From: Gnetum montanum
Lineage: Eukaryota; Streptophyta; Gnetopsida; Gnetales; Gnetaceae
Direction: 5' to 3'
Assembly (NCBI GenBank): GCA_015680685.1
Contig: MNCI01014407.1
Coordinates: forward strand, 129,361 to 193,360
Length of the DNA stretch: 64,000 bases
Positions 13,141 through 23,981 of this stretch are shown one piece after another. The notes beneath the pieces were generated by a model. That model did not search any database. It had not been told where the DNA came from and saw nothing but the letters and a program-made list of their open reading frames with translations. Numbering within the stretch: the first letter of the stretch is position 1; each line of letters begins with the position of its first letter. The translations under genes were made by a program, and so were the position numbers.

Positions 13141-13951
13141 TGATGAGCAATGAGGTACCCCTACACTCAACCATATAAATATGGGCATGTATGCATGATT
13201 TGATCAAACTCTATAGATGGACTAGTTGTGGAACCTAGATAGTTATACATTGATCACAGTTCACTGTCTTCCCACCTAGACTAGTGGTAGCTTGTCACAT
13301 ATGGTTTAGTCTAGAGTGAGACATATGATATTGTCCTAATTCTACGTTACTCTTGATAATAAAAAAGATAAATTGATTAAACTAATAATGAAAGAAAAAC
13401 CTAAATTAACCTATGGTGATGGTATCTATCCTTAACTGTCTGTACACGTCTTGGACTTCATGGGATTACTACTGGGCATGCCAAGTATTTGCACTTAAAT
13501 GCTTGTGATTAAGGCATACACATTTTGCTTAATGACAGGAACAATAAATAATAATAAACTGAACTATTAACTAAATAAGGCATTAAATAATTAAAAAAAA
13601 TTAATCTAAGTGAATGTTGCAATGATGAAAGTAATCTTGATCTTTATTGCCAATCATGCACGTGTCCAAGTATGTTACACTTGAACAAAGGTGTCATATA
13701 ATTACAAACATCACACTATGGGCATGCATTGGGAATAACTAGCTTGGAAGAAAGAAATTGAAAACAAAATTGCCAAAAGAAAAGAACTTCAAACTTAAAA
13801 TTCTTTCCCTCCAACTGTGCTCCTAAGTGCTATATTTATAAGCTAACACATGAATCATGATATCGTGTATACGATATTGTATCTAGGCCACAATATTGCG
13901 TACTTGATATCACATACCTAATATCAGGGCCTAGCAAATTGTGATTCATCA
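13141..13951 (-). repeat. 5' LTR of element B
   Basis: The plus-strand reading is TGATGAGCAATGAGG... to ...GTGATTCATCA. It is flanked by the primer site on the left and ATAGG on the right. A minus-strand TATAAAT box sits at 13834-13840. GATATC-type palindromes at about 13855-13925 lie just upstream of it in transcription direction. Confidence 0.88.
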
Positions 13952-13956
13952 ATAGG

Positions 13957-14154
13957 CTATAAGGAAGGGAACTTAAGTGGAGAGGAACTTACTTCACTTT
14001 GTTACTCATAAAGTAGTCATGGATAACCATACTTGAAGGTAAATGAAACATGTCCTCAAAGGTCACTTAGTCATCATGATATTTAATCTTAAAATTTGCA
14101 ATATAAACCTATTATTTATAAGAAATAGAATAAAAATGATCTGAAAATCTATTG
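13957..14154. other. Spacer between elements B and H
   Basis: No gene. It continues the sequence interrupted by B and aligns with 47290-47420 in element C (TTCACTTTGTTACTCA against TTCACCCTGTTGTTCA, and a shared CCATGGAT-type block). Confidence 0.55.
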
Positions 14155-14159
14155 GTATG
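14155..14159. repeat. Target site duplication of element H, left copy
   Basis: GTATG, identical to 30655-30659 at the far end. Confidence 0.88.
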
Positions 14160-14960
14160 TGATGAGTGGCAAGGTACCCCTACACTCAACCATACGAATA
14201 TAAGCGTTTTCACGTGCGATCCGGTCGAACTCTGTAGACAGACTAGTTGTGGCACCTAGATAGTTATCCTTAGGTCGTAGTTCATTGTCTTCCCACCTAG
14301 ACTAGTATTAGCTTTGTCATGTATGGTTTATTCTAGAGTGAGGTGTATGATGGGTTTCTAATCTAATGCTACTCCTAAGGGTAATGAAAAGTAATATTAA
14401 CTAATGTAGGAGAGAAAGGGTAAGAGAATCTAATCTAGCCTAAGTGGGATGAGCATCCATTCCTTGATTATGTGTACACATCTTGAACTTCGTGCACAAC
14501 TATCACTAGGATTACCAAGCAAAGATCCTAGGTACACTACTGGGTTACCAAGTAGTCACACTTAAATGCTCATAATCAAGTCGTACTCATTCCACGTTAC
14601 TAGGAGATAAGGGTGAGAGAGTATTAGCTAGGAAAGTAGTAAATAACAACAATAATTAAACTAAGTGAATGCTGCAATGATGAAGTAATCTTGATCTTTA
14701 TTTCTGGTCATGTACGTGTGCAAGTACGTCACACTCGAATAAAGGATGTCGTACAATTACAATCACCACATTGCGGGCAAACACTAAAAAATATTCTATC
14801 TCTAGAAGGGGAAAACTGCTAGAGCTTTACTAAAGAAAAAAACTAGATGCCTAAAATTGGGAAAGCCACCTCTTATTTAAAGACATTTCAGGCCGTGATA
14901 TCGCATATGCGATATCACGGCTATGATATGACGTATGCGATATCGTAGCCCATGTAGTAG
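14160..14960 (-). repeat. 3' LTR of element H, its start deleted
   Basis: It aligns with 29739 onward for about 800 bases, from TGATGAGTGGCAAGG to the palindrome array, then diverges at about 14960. The remaining roughly 90 bases of the partner LTR and the PPT are absent. The right limit is therefore a deletion point, given approximately. Confidence 0.75.
14892..14921. repeat. Perfect 30-base palindrome in LTR
   Basis: The two halves are perfect inverted copies centred between 14906 and 14907; the left half is GCCGTGATATCGCAT. A further imperfect copy follows at 14921-14949. In transcription direction the array lies just upstream of the LTR's TATA region. Confidence 0.9.
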
Positions 14961-15560
14961 CCTTCTCTTTTTCTTTTGCCACCCTTTTATTCTCTATCAA
15001 TAGTTATTAAGTTGCTTTGTTTTGAGAAACTTTTGGTGCTGTATTCAGAAAGTTTAATACTTCCAAAATGGCTTGAAAAAAGAAGTCAACAGTGACACCA
15101 CAATTGTTAACCGTGGTGCCTTCTTCTTTATTGTGTCAAAATTGGTACATTTCCCCTAAGTACTAGGAATCACTTTTGGAGAGGGTAGGTCATAATGGGG
15201 ATCCTTTGAGGTGATCCCTAATGGCCTCTAGAGCAAATTCTATGAAAGGTCCAAAGTTTAATTCCATGATCACTACAATGAATATGGACCTTTCATGAAT
15301 GGTCTGAACACAATCCTAGGTCAACGTGAGATATCGTCCCTATTTAGACATTGCAGCAGCTCCTCCTTTCACCTGCCTTGATTGTACAGTAGCAGGGTCT
15401 TTTTGATAGATGCTAAATGATTGTTCCTCCTGCTTTGCATATTGTTTAGTAAGAAATTTTCCTTCACCTCTCCTAGGTTGTTTGATCACACCTTGAGCAA
15501 GACCTTCCTATTGTCTGTGTTTCAAGGCCATCTGCAATCACACGGGACCAATCATCAGTA
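14961..15560 (-). pseudogene. N-terminal fragment of ORF2 in element H
   Basis: The minus-strand translation contains YLGEMYQF (near 15150), matching YLGETYQF in B and WYMEETYLFW in A, with related flanking residues. The coiled-coil half present in A and B is missing because the sequence runs straight into the LTR. Stops interrupt it. Confidence 0.5.
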
Positions 15561-17425
15561 AGGTTGTTACCAAAGTTAGGTTATACCTTACTACTTGCCT
15601 TAATAGATTTACTTTATTTCCATCTGATGTTAATTATTGGAAGAACATGTCCCCGAAAGATTATAATGTTCAGTCCTCTTTGCTTAGGTGGTTTCTAAAT
15701 TTAATTTTCTGGTATAGCTAAGGGAATGAGATTGTTTTTGACACATTTCATTCTTAATTTTACAACTAGTTACCCTTAAAGATGTCCTTCGGGTGATGAT
15801 GAATTTCAAAAAAAATTCATGCACTATTTGGCATGTGCCCCTCCCCCACGACTAAGCTGAACACTTCAGGGTCAAGTAGGTTTAGAAGGAATGAAAATTG
15901 GAGTACAAGCGAGCGAGATATAGGTATAAAAGCAAGGGTCTCACAATTGCAAGTTGTAGAGAAAAAATTTAAAAAACTCCCCCATGTGAATAGTGGAAAA
16001 TGATGGTAAGTGTTGCAGGGAGGTCATGTATATATATTTTCATCCAAGTTAGGGCACTTAGAGAATGTATCAAATTTTTAATATTTCTTTTTGAAATTAA
16101 ACGATGTAAACTAAGGACATTTGGACGATTGTTATAGGGTTCCAGGGTAATTCAACTAGTTCTGAATGCACGAAAATTATGATGGTGTGGAATTTATTAA
16201 TAAGGACCTCAGATGGTAGAGAAAAAGGCTATGTGATGATTCATAGGAACGTTGAATTGGAGGGATAGTAATAAGGGAAAGAATATCATGAACAATATGC
16301 TGAGGATAATAAATGGTGTGTTTGAGCTATGTCATAAGTGAAAATTACAAAAGATTACACACGTGGATCCTCCCCAAAGTAGGTTCCAACCTATAATGCC
16401 CTTGTGTAACCACACTTAAAAGTGTCTTTGGGCACTAGAAGGGTTAAATGTAATCCACACTAATTCCAAAAAACACACACATGTAAATATCATCCGGATG
16501 AGGTAAGAATTCTATGTTACACACAACACAAGCTACAATTACCCGAACAGTAAGATGAGATGAACTAGAGAAAGGGATCGTAGAGATTGGGACATGAGGT
16601 AACTGACCCAGGGCACAATGAATCCTACATGCAAAGCATGATTAACATGTCATTAACCCATCGTTCCAAGATCAGGACCAAGTCCATTCCTCTAAACAAT
16701 GACATCACATTGTTTCATCCCATGATGAGCAACTATGAGAGTACCACAACAACAAGGCGTACGATCACTTGGCGTTTTGTTCAAGGGAGGAGTGCCTTTT
16801 GTTTTGTGGAACTTTGTTTTTCTGCTTTTCTCTTTTTTTTTGAATACTAAATCTAGAGAAGCTGCAACCTTCAAGCATGGGTGCATGTCTTTCCAGTGGG
16901 ACCCCCTAGCACAACATTAATTTTTAAGTGCCCTTTTGATTACTCTTACTCTCGTTTTCATTAGATCTACAAGGATCTTAGTACAACCACATTACATGAT
17001 AACTCCCATAGACGTCACCAAAGAGAATCCACAAGTACCCTTGATGTCACACCCTAATCATTCCCTCATGGTTCATCCTTCTTCATTTTGGGTACAATGA
17101 ACACAAAATTAATTTTAAGTTTTTAAGAATTTCAAGAATATCACTGTACCCTTGAATAGAACCTCTTATTTGTAGAGTGGATGAGTGGGTGTAATGGGCT
17201 CACTGTCCACATAATTGATCACTTGAAACATGATAACATAAAACACACCTCAACCAATGATCCACATGAGTGTTTTATTCATGGACAAGATTACTTACAA
17301 AGAATGTAAAGAAACAAAAATACTAAAAAGACAAAAAGATAAAATAAGAAGTCAAAAAATAAAAAACTAGAAAACAAAAATTGAAAAAATTAAAGAAAAT
17401 GAAAAATATTTATTAATCTTGCTTA
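15561..17425 (-). other. Non-coding stretch between gag and ORF2 in element H
   Basis: No supported gene. It aligns patchily with 8557-10517 of B, including the AAAAC-rich block (17290-17400) and the C-rich spot near 15840. A segment near 17040-17060 resembles 25790-25810 after pol in N (GGGTGTGACWTCAAG). Confidence 0.5.
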
Positions 17426-18126
17426 TTAAAATGGGGGATATCCCCCATAACTAATCGGTGGAGGATGGCAAGGATTAATAAATGGAAGATGAGGATCCTT
17501 GCATGTTGGAAGTATTGGAACTTGGCCATACTTACCCCATCGGGGTTCACACACTTGATTATAATGAGCATAGTGGGGCAATTTATACGATGTAGTTCCC
17601 GGATAATGAGTTGACCCACTGTGATATTTGGGATCGTTAGATGGTATGCAAGGATTGGCTTGTCGCTCTCCATTCTTGTGTTCATTGGGCCGTATTATTG
17701 TTGGAGTGTGAGTTGGTGGCCCTGATGAAGTTATATGAGGCATTGGGTTCGAAGGTAAGGATGCACCACACTGTGGGACTTGTGCTAAGTTGGAGGATGT
17801 ACTGGCCTCAGAATTGTATTGTCCCTTCTTATGGCCATGTTTAAAGAAGGGGCGCTTTGGATGTTGAGGAGGTTTCTCACTGCTATTGGTAGTATTAGCA
17901 CAAGTAACATTCGTGGGTTGTTGCTGTGGTGCAGGCACCTTAGGAATAGTTGGTAGCACTGTGGAAGGAGGGAAAGGACGAGAATGTTGAAAGTTAGGAG
18001 GAGTATAAGGTGCATAAGGTGGTGGTTGTGTTGGAGGCATGGGTTGATAGTATTGAGAAGAATGGTATTGTGGTGAGATAAAGTGCGTTGGCTCAGTTGG
18101 AGAAACAAGATGTTGAACTTGATAAG
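17426..18126 (-). pseudogene. C-terminal part of gag of element H
   Basis: This is an open minus-strand reading of about 235 residues, very rich in Pro, Tyr, His, Ser and Thr, ending in YPPF and a TAA at 17428-17426. It contains KRPFFKHGHKKG, and near the end YNQVC. The tail matches that of B. Its upstream part lies at 28034 and beyond, since element N is inserted at 18126. Being open over this length, it is among the better preserved coding pieces here. Confidence 0.7.
18122..18126. repeat. Target site duplication of element N, left copy
   Basis: ATAAG here against ATGAG at 28034-28038: four of five bases agree, the difference being one transition. Confidence 0.75.
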
Positions 18127-18175
18127 TGATGGGACGTGATATTGCATCCCTCATGATATCACGTCTTCCCCTGCT

Positions 18176-18193
18176 ATATCGCGTACGCGATAT
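18176..18193. repeat. Perfect 18-base palindrome in U3 of element N
   Basis: The sequence ATATCGCGTACGCGATAT is its own reverse complement. It sits 19 bases upstream of the TATA box at 18213. The 3' LTR has a decayed version near 27270-27310. Confidence 0.9.
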
Positions 18194-18212
18194 CGCAGTG
18201 TGCTGTCATATC

Positions 18213-18220
18213 TATAAATA
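18213..18220 (+). promoter_or_regulatory. TATA box in 5' LTR of element N
   Basis: TATAAATA within TCTATAAATAAGAGG. The same motif is at 27327-27334 in the 3' LTR. Its position about 90 bases into the LTR implies a very short U3, most of it taken up by the palindromes. Confidence 0.75.
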
Positions 18221-18921
18221 AGAGGTAGCTCTCCCTTGTTTCCTCATTCTAGACTAGACAATAGGGAAACTCTGGCAGATTGATCACTTTAGAGATAGAA
18301 TATTTTCCATGTGCCTGCAGTAGGAGTCCTAAAGTGAATGGATCTTTATTTGAGTAGACATTGTACCTGAACACAATTTTGTGTACGGAAATAAAGATGA
18401 GCTTCTTGGAACCTTGCAGTACATGGAATAGGCTAATTAGGATTTTCTTTACTATTATTTAGTATCTATTATTTACTATTTTCTCTCTCTCATCATTCTC
18501 TCCTAGTTAAGTGCCTTAGTACAACCACTTCGAGCATGTGCGTTACACTTGGTGATCCCAGCAACGACTAGCGTTTGGTAGCCAAGGTTGCATCTGTTCA
18601 GGGTGTGTACCATAAGTGGGAACGGATGCTGATGCTAGGTAAATTAAACTTAGTTCATTAGTTAGAGTTAGTAATTAGTTTCTCAATCCTTCACCTTGTT
18701 AGCATAGGAGACATAAAACATAAAAACTATAAAAATCATATACCTCAGACTTACTTAACAATACACCGTGACAACTACAAGTAAGTCTAGGAAGATAACG
18801 AATGATTAACCCTAAGTGTTCCATGGGGCGTGTAGACACTTAGTCTGCAGAGTTCGACCAGATTGCATGTGCTATGCTTGTATTCGTATGGTTGAGTGTA
18901 GGGGTATCTCGCCACTCATCA

Positions 18922-18941
18922 TTGGCGCCATTGCCGGGGAC
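18922..18941 (+). promoter_or_regulatory. Primer binding site of element N (tRNA-Asp)
   Basis: TTGGCGCCATTGCCGGGGAC directly follows the LTR. From the second base, 17 of 18 bases pair with the 3' end of plant tRNA-Asp (GUC), with one mismatch (A for G). tRNA-Asp priming is usual for Athila elements. Confidence 0.88.
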
Positions 18942-19061
18942 TAAGTGTTTGTGCGTTGAATAGAACATAGGATATCACTCACATCATTGGGAGCCTAAAT
19001 GAACCTTTGGGTTAATTTAAACAAAAATTTATTTAACGGTAAAATTAGCACACCAATAACA

Positions 19062-21547
19062 ATGTCTTCTTCTAACAAGAGCAATTCACCACCTAGGGAT
19101 AATATAAGAAATAGTAGGCAATCAAAAATACATAACCGAAATCAGCCAAGTCCTCAACAATACCAGATAGTCTATACTCATCCCGATGAGTATATTCCAA
19201 ACTTTACCTTTATCCTCCATCAAGATAAATAGCTATGATGGAGAGATTTGCAAGGTAACATCGTGTTACCTCCAGATCGATTAGTCCCTAGCATGCTCCT
19301 CCGTGCCTTGGCACAGATTGGCATGACCGAATTATATGCTGAATATGTTCTGGAAGACTTTGATATGAGGGATTATCATCCCACAGAAGCACAACGTATT
19401 AGGGACTCATGGTAGGAGAGCCAACATACCCTGTTGAAGGGTAGAGGCCTGCATGTCCTTAGAAAAATAGGAGATGATGAACCCATTATAATGGGTTCTC
19501 TATCAAATGATGTTCCCCCTCCTAATGATGGTGAGGAGGTTGGGTATCAGAAATTACGATCAACAATACATAACACTGGTTTTGATTCCCGTGAACGCCA
19601 ACTGTTCACAGAGGAAAGAAAAACTCATGATAAGGATAGGCACTTAGATCGTCATCATGATCGAGGCCGTAGCAGCTGAAGAGAAGGTAAGAAACATCAT
19701 CATGGTGATGGTTCTCCTTCCTCTTCCCCTTCATCTCATTACTCATTCTCTCTTTCTACATCTGGGCGCAACCACCATGAACATAATAGTGAGGATAGAG
19801 GTAGACGAAATGAGAGACCTCGATGAGAGAGTCGAGAGAGAGGACAAGGGAATGAACGAAGGGAAAGTAGGGAACAATGCGGACATCACAGGCGTCATGA
19901 AAGAGATGATCATGATGAGCCCCTACTTGCAACCCGAAGTATGCTTGACATAACGGAGGCAGTAAGAATTCCAACAAGGCATCAAAAGGACAGTCGGATC
20001 AAGCATTTAGACATGAACAATATTCCACGATTTGAGGGAGGATACAACGTTGATCCACAACATCATTTATAGGCATTCCATGATGCCTGTGCCTTGTAGA
20101 ACATAGAAAATGAGTGGCAAAAACTTAAGTTGTTTCCCAGGACACTCACCAAGGAAGCAGAGAGTTGGTACTAATCCTTAGAACCGAAAACCATCAGGAG
20201 GTGGAGTATGATGCTAGAACTCTTCAACGATAAGTATCAAATGTACTCCAGAGTGTCTAATTTGCATACGCAGATCCAAGGATGGAAGCAAGGTACTCAT
20301 GAACCCTTGGATGCTACCATGGGCTGCTACTACGCATTGTTACATCATTGCCTGGGCCATGGATATGCTCAACGGGATCAACTTCGCCACATCGTGGATG
20401 GGCTAAGGCATGAAACTAGAAAAACCCTTGGGACTCATGCCCAAGGGAGACTATTGAAACTTAGAGCCCATGAAGTAGATCGCTTGTTTGAACAAGTTGC
20501 AAAAGAAAAGGGTGAGTTATGAAAAAGGGAAAGTGTAGAAGAATACAACCGCAATCCCTCCCTTCAAAAGAAGGGAGTGACATTTTTTGATGAGGAGGAC
20601 GAGTCACCACTCGAAGAGTTGGTGAACCGAAAAACCTTGCCGATTCAAAAATGAACAACAGAAGTATCGATTAAGGTAGACCAATTGTGGGATTCCTTAG
20701 ACTCTAGACTTGAAACTGTCTTGAAAATCGTAGAAGAGTCTAAGGAGGAATGAAGTAGTGATAAAGGTAAGACAAAGAAGAGAAATTCAAGCCCTGCACA
20801 TAACAAGGGTAAAGGAAAAATTACTATCTCCGATGAGGTTGTGGATTTAGACACAGACGATGACGGTGGATATGAGATCTACCAATATGACCATCCTAAG
20901 GGATGTTGTCCAATTATCTCACATCTACAGGAGTCTGCAGTGTATGTGCTTAATCTAAGACTTAACCAATGGCAGACACCCTGAAGGTTACCTTATCCTC
21001 AAGGTAACCCAAGGTAGTTCCACCAACCCCTAATGTACTATCTAAGAGGAACTCCACCGTAACCCATCGGATAGCATCAACAGTGGCAACACCCACAATC
21101 ATGAGGGATGCCACCGCTAACACAACAGTACCCTTACTGGTAACCTGATCCTTATGGCTATTATGTGCAACAGCCAGTTTCTCCGGGTGACTCTATGGGT
21201 CATATAAACCCTCCATGTTACTACCTAGTTTAGTAGTATTTTAGGACTTCTTCTCCTCTAGGAAACACTCCATACCCATACTATCCTCCAAATCCATCCG
21301 CATCTCTTACGTCAGTAGCTCCACCACCAACTGCTCCAACAAGGCCCAAAGTAATTCCCACTCAATTGCAACAATCCGATACCACGAGGGCTCCTAATCC
21401 TCAATCCTCAGTTGGTCCTAACAATCATACACCAAAAGACCTTTCTTTAGGACCAACAATCCAACCAAGCCCTCACCTTCACAAGCGGTTGAACATCTAA
21501 ACACCTCCATACCAAATAAGGTTTCAGGAAACCCTTCACCCAAGAAA
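19062..21547 (+). pseudogene. Degenerate gag of element N
   Basis: Gag forms the particle. It starts at ATG 19062 (MSSSNKSNSPP). It has a charged Arg, His, Glu and Ser-rich N-terminal region (to about 19900); a core near 20010-20520 (HLDMNNIPRFEGGYNVDPQ; then open block 20208-20522); a coiled stretch; a degraded knuckle near 20870-20905 (YEIYQYDHPKGCC, where both leading Cys are Tyr; element D keeps CGICQYEHPKGCC); and a Pro, Gln and Tyr-rich tail running into protease. Stops include TAG 19413-19415, TAG 20070-20072, TAG 20097-20099 and TAA 20172-20174, all one C-to-T change from Gln codons. Confidence 0.78.
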
Positions 21548-22318
21548 TTGAGGCCAATGCACACGATTATGTTAACACATACTGTTACTGACTGGATTAA
21601 GGTAGGTCACCTTCCCAAGAAATTCTCTGATTTGAGAAGCCCCCTAATTTATCTCCAATTCGCTAGGAATGAACCTCATAAGGCTTTTCTTGACTCAAGC
21701 TTCGCGGTCAACTTAATTTCACAAGAATTTTATAAGACATGGAACCTACATCGACTCAAGAAGAGCAATATTCGCTTAGAGCTGGCTAACCAGTCCATCA
21801 CTGTTCCTTTGGGACAGGTTGAGGACATTATCACCACTGTAGGTGGTCGGTCATATCCAGCTGATTTCCTGGTGATCCAAATAAATAATGACAAAGGGGA
21901 CTTCTCGATAATAATGAGAAGGGCATGGCTGAGCACAGTAGATGTGCACCAAGGAATTCATAATCTTTCCCTAGAAATATCCAAGAAAAATACCTTTGGA
22001 AAGATTGAGAAGAAAAAAGTTCCATGCATCACATATAGTGACATAGGGTGCCATTGCGTGCAGAAATCATGGGTAATGTGGAGTTTAACATTGTCTGCAT
22101 GTAATCAGTGTGCACAAGACATCGACATACAAAAGTGCCTATATGCAGCAGCCACACAACAAGAAAACACCCAGTGGCTAATGGCTGACCATGAGAAAAA
22201 TTCAACAACATGCATGGAACTAACTAAGGGGATAATGAGTACTTACATTGAAAGCATGGATGCACTTGAGCAGGTCCACAACCAACTTCCAACCCTTAAC
22301 CCTGAAAACATTAATTAG
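21548..22318 (+). pseudogene. Aspartic protease region of element N
   Basis: This open stretch of 256 codons holds a retropepsin-like fold: FLDSSFAVNLIS (about 21685-21720) where the catalytic loop should read DSG; element D keeps LDSGLGINLI at the same place. The Gly-to-Ser change should disable the enzyme. IRLELANQSITVPLG and DFLVIQI follow, as in gypsy proteases. The remaining codons link to reverse transcriptase. A TAG at 22316-22318 splits it from RT. Confidence 0.8.
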
Positions 22319-22321
22319 GGG

Positions 22322-23978
22322 ATGTTGGAGATTCCTGAAAAGTTTAAACAAGAGCCCCTAGATTTAAAATCGTTGCCCACTGGTTTGGAATACATGACTC
22401 TTAAAAATGGAAAATTGGTAATCATCAACGCAAAACTTACCCCCAAGCAAAAAGAGAGTTTGCTGAAGGTGATAAATAGGTGGTCAACAACCTTTTCTTG
22501 GTCATACCCTGAACTAACCAAAATAGATCCTAGGATATGCCAGCATAGGATTTACATGGACCCCTCCATGAAGCCTCGCAAGCAACCGCAGAGGCAATTG
22601 AACTCGAAGTTAAAACAAATAGTAAAAGAGGAGATAGAGCAACTTCTCAAGGTTGGGTTCATTTACCCCATTGCTGATGGCGAATGGGTGATTCCTCTTG
22701 TAATCATACCAAAGAAAGGAGGCAAATGGAGGGTATGTATAGAATTTAGGCTATTAAATATGGCAACATTCAAAGAACACTTCCCATTGCCATTTGTTGA
22801 CCAAGTCTTAGACACTATAGCAGGGCATTGCTACTATAGTTTTCTGGATGGGTATAGTGGGTATAACCAAATACGAATTGCACTAGAAGACCAAGCCAAA
22901 ACAACGTTCACCAGTCCTTGGGGAATGTTTGCATATAAACAAATGCCTTTTGGCTTATGCAATGCCCCTGCCACATTCCAACGATTAGTTCTAAGAATCT
23001 TTCAACAGCAAATAGGTAATGGAGTAGAAGTCTTTATGGATGACTTCTCCACTTATGGGATGAGCTTTGATCAAGCCCCTTGACCGGTTGGGGCAAGTAT
23101 TGAAACGATGTGTTGAAACCAACCTAAAGCTTAACTGGCAGAAGAGCCATTTGATGGTTCAAGAGGGAGTAGTACTGGGACATAAAATTTCACAATCAAG
23201 AATAGAGGTGGATTTAGAAAAAATTAAAGTCATCCAAGGAATTACCCGACAACCAGAAACTATCAAAGATGTTCGGTCATTCCTTGGACACACTGGCTAC
23301 TATAGGAGATTTATCGAGAACTTCTCTAAAATTGCCAAGCCATTGGTGGAATTAACGAAAAAAGATGCACCATTCGAATGGACCAGGGAATGTGAATGAG
23401 CATTCCAAACTCTTAAATAGAGGCTTGTAGAAACTCCCATTCTACAAGCCCCTGATTGATCCAAGCCATTCCACATCATGACCGTCACATCTAATTACAC
23501 CTTAGGAGCCATATTGACACAATTAGATGAACAAAAATGACCTTATTACATCCACTATGCTAGTAAGAGTATCACCGGTGCACAACTCAACTACACGACT
23601 ACGGAAAAGGAATTAATGGCTGTAGTGTTTTCACTAGACAAATTTAGGCACTATGTATTGGGCTACAAAGTATATATCTATATGGATCATAGTGCAATTA
23701 GGTTCCTTATGAACAAACCAACGGTGAGCCCACGTATCATACGTTGGTTGGTAATTCTTCAGGAGTTCGATTTAACAATTGTAGATCGCAAAGAGACCGA
23801 GAATGTAGTCGCAGATCAATTATCTCAATTACATTGGGATAGAAAAGAGGATGAATATGCTGTATCTGACCATTTTCTTGATGAAACTCTCTTTGCCAGT
23901 CTAGTAAATGATCAACCCATGAAAATAAATTGGTATTGTAGCATTCTTACTTATCTCATTTACCAACAAATACCATAG
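22322..23978 (+). pseudogene. Reverse transcriptase and RNase H of element N
   Basis: RT copies RNA to DNA. The open block 22322-23083 carries the palm and fingers motifs: PLVIIPKKGGKWRVCIEFRL, YSFLDGYSGYNQI, MPFGLCNAPATFQR and the active site FMDD. An apparent extra C in the CCCC run near 23076-23079 shifts the frame; reading resumes at 23067-23399 with LGHKISQSRIEVD and the connection domain. RNase H follows after stops (TEKELMAVVFSLDKFRHYV, YMDHSAIRFL, VADQLSQL). Element D at the matching point reads on without the shift (FEQALDHLEQVLKRC), supporting the extra base here. Confidence 0.88.
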
Positions 23979-23981
23979 GGG

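Larger units (their letters stand above)
5020..13951 (-). mobile_element. Element B: complete pol-less Athila-like retrotransposon
   Basis: The element is 8932 bases long on the minus strand. In its own direction it runs: 5' LTR (13141-13951), tRNA-Asp primer site (13121-13140), gag (13016-10518), a non-coding stretch, coiled-coil ORF2 (8556-6003), PPT and 3' LTR (5020-5841). ATAGG duplications flank it. No protease, reverse transcriptase or integrase is recognisable in any frame, although the element is otherwise structurally whole. Its gag and LTR ends are related to pol-bearing element N, so it would have needed enzymes in trans. Confidence 0.88.
18127..18921 (+). repeat. 5' LTR of element N
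   Basis: It starts TGATGGGACGTG and ends CGCCACTCATCA. It holds a GATATC palindrome array (18143-18198) and a TATA box just after. It matches the 3' LTR over its length with scattered, mostly transition, differences. Confidence 0.92.
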
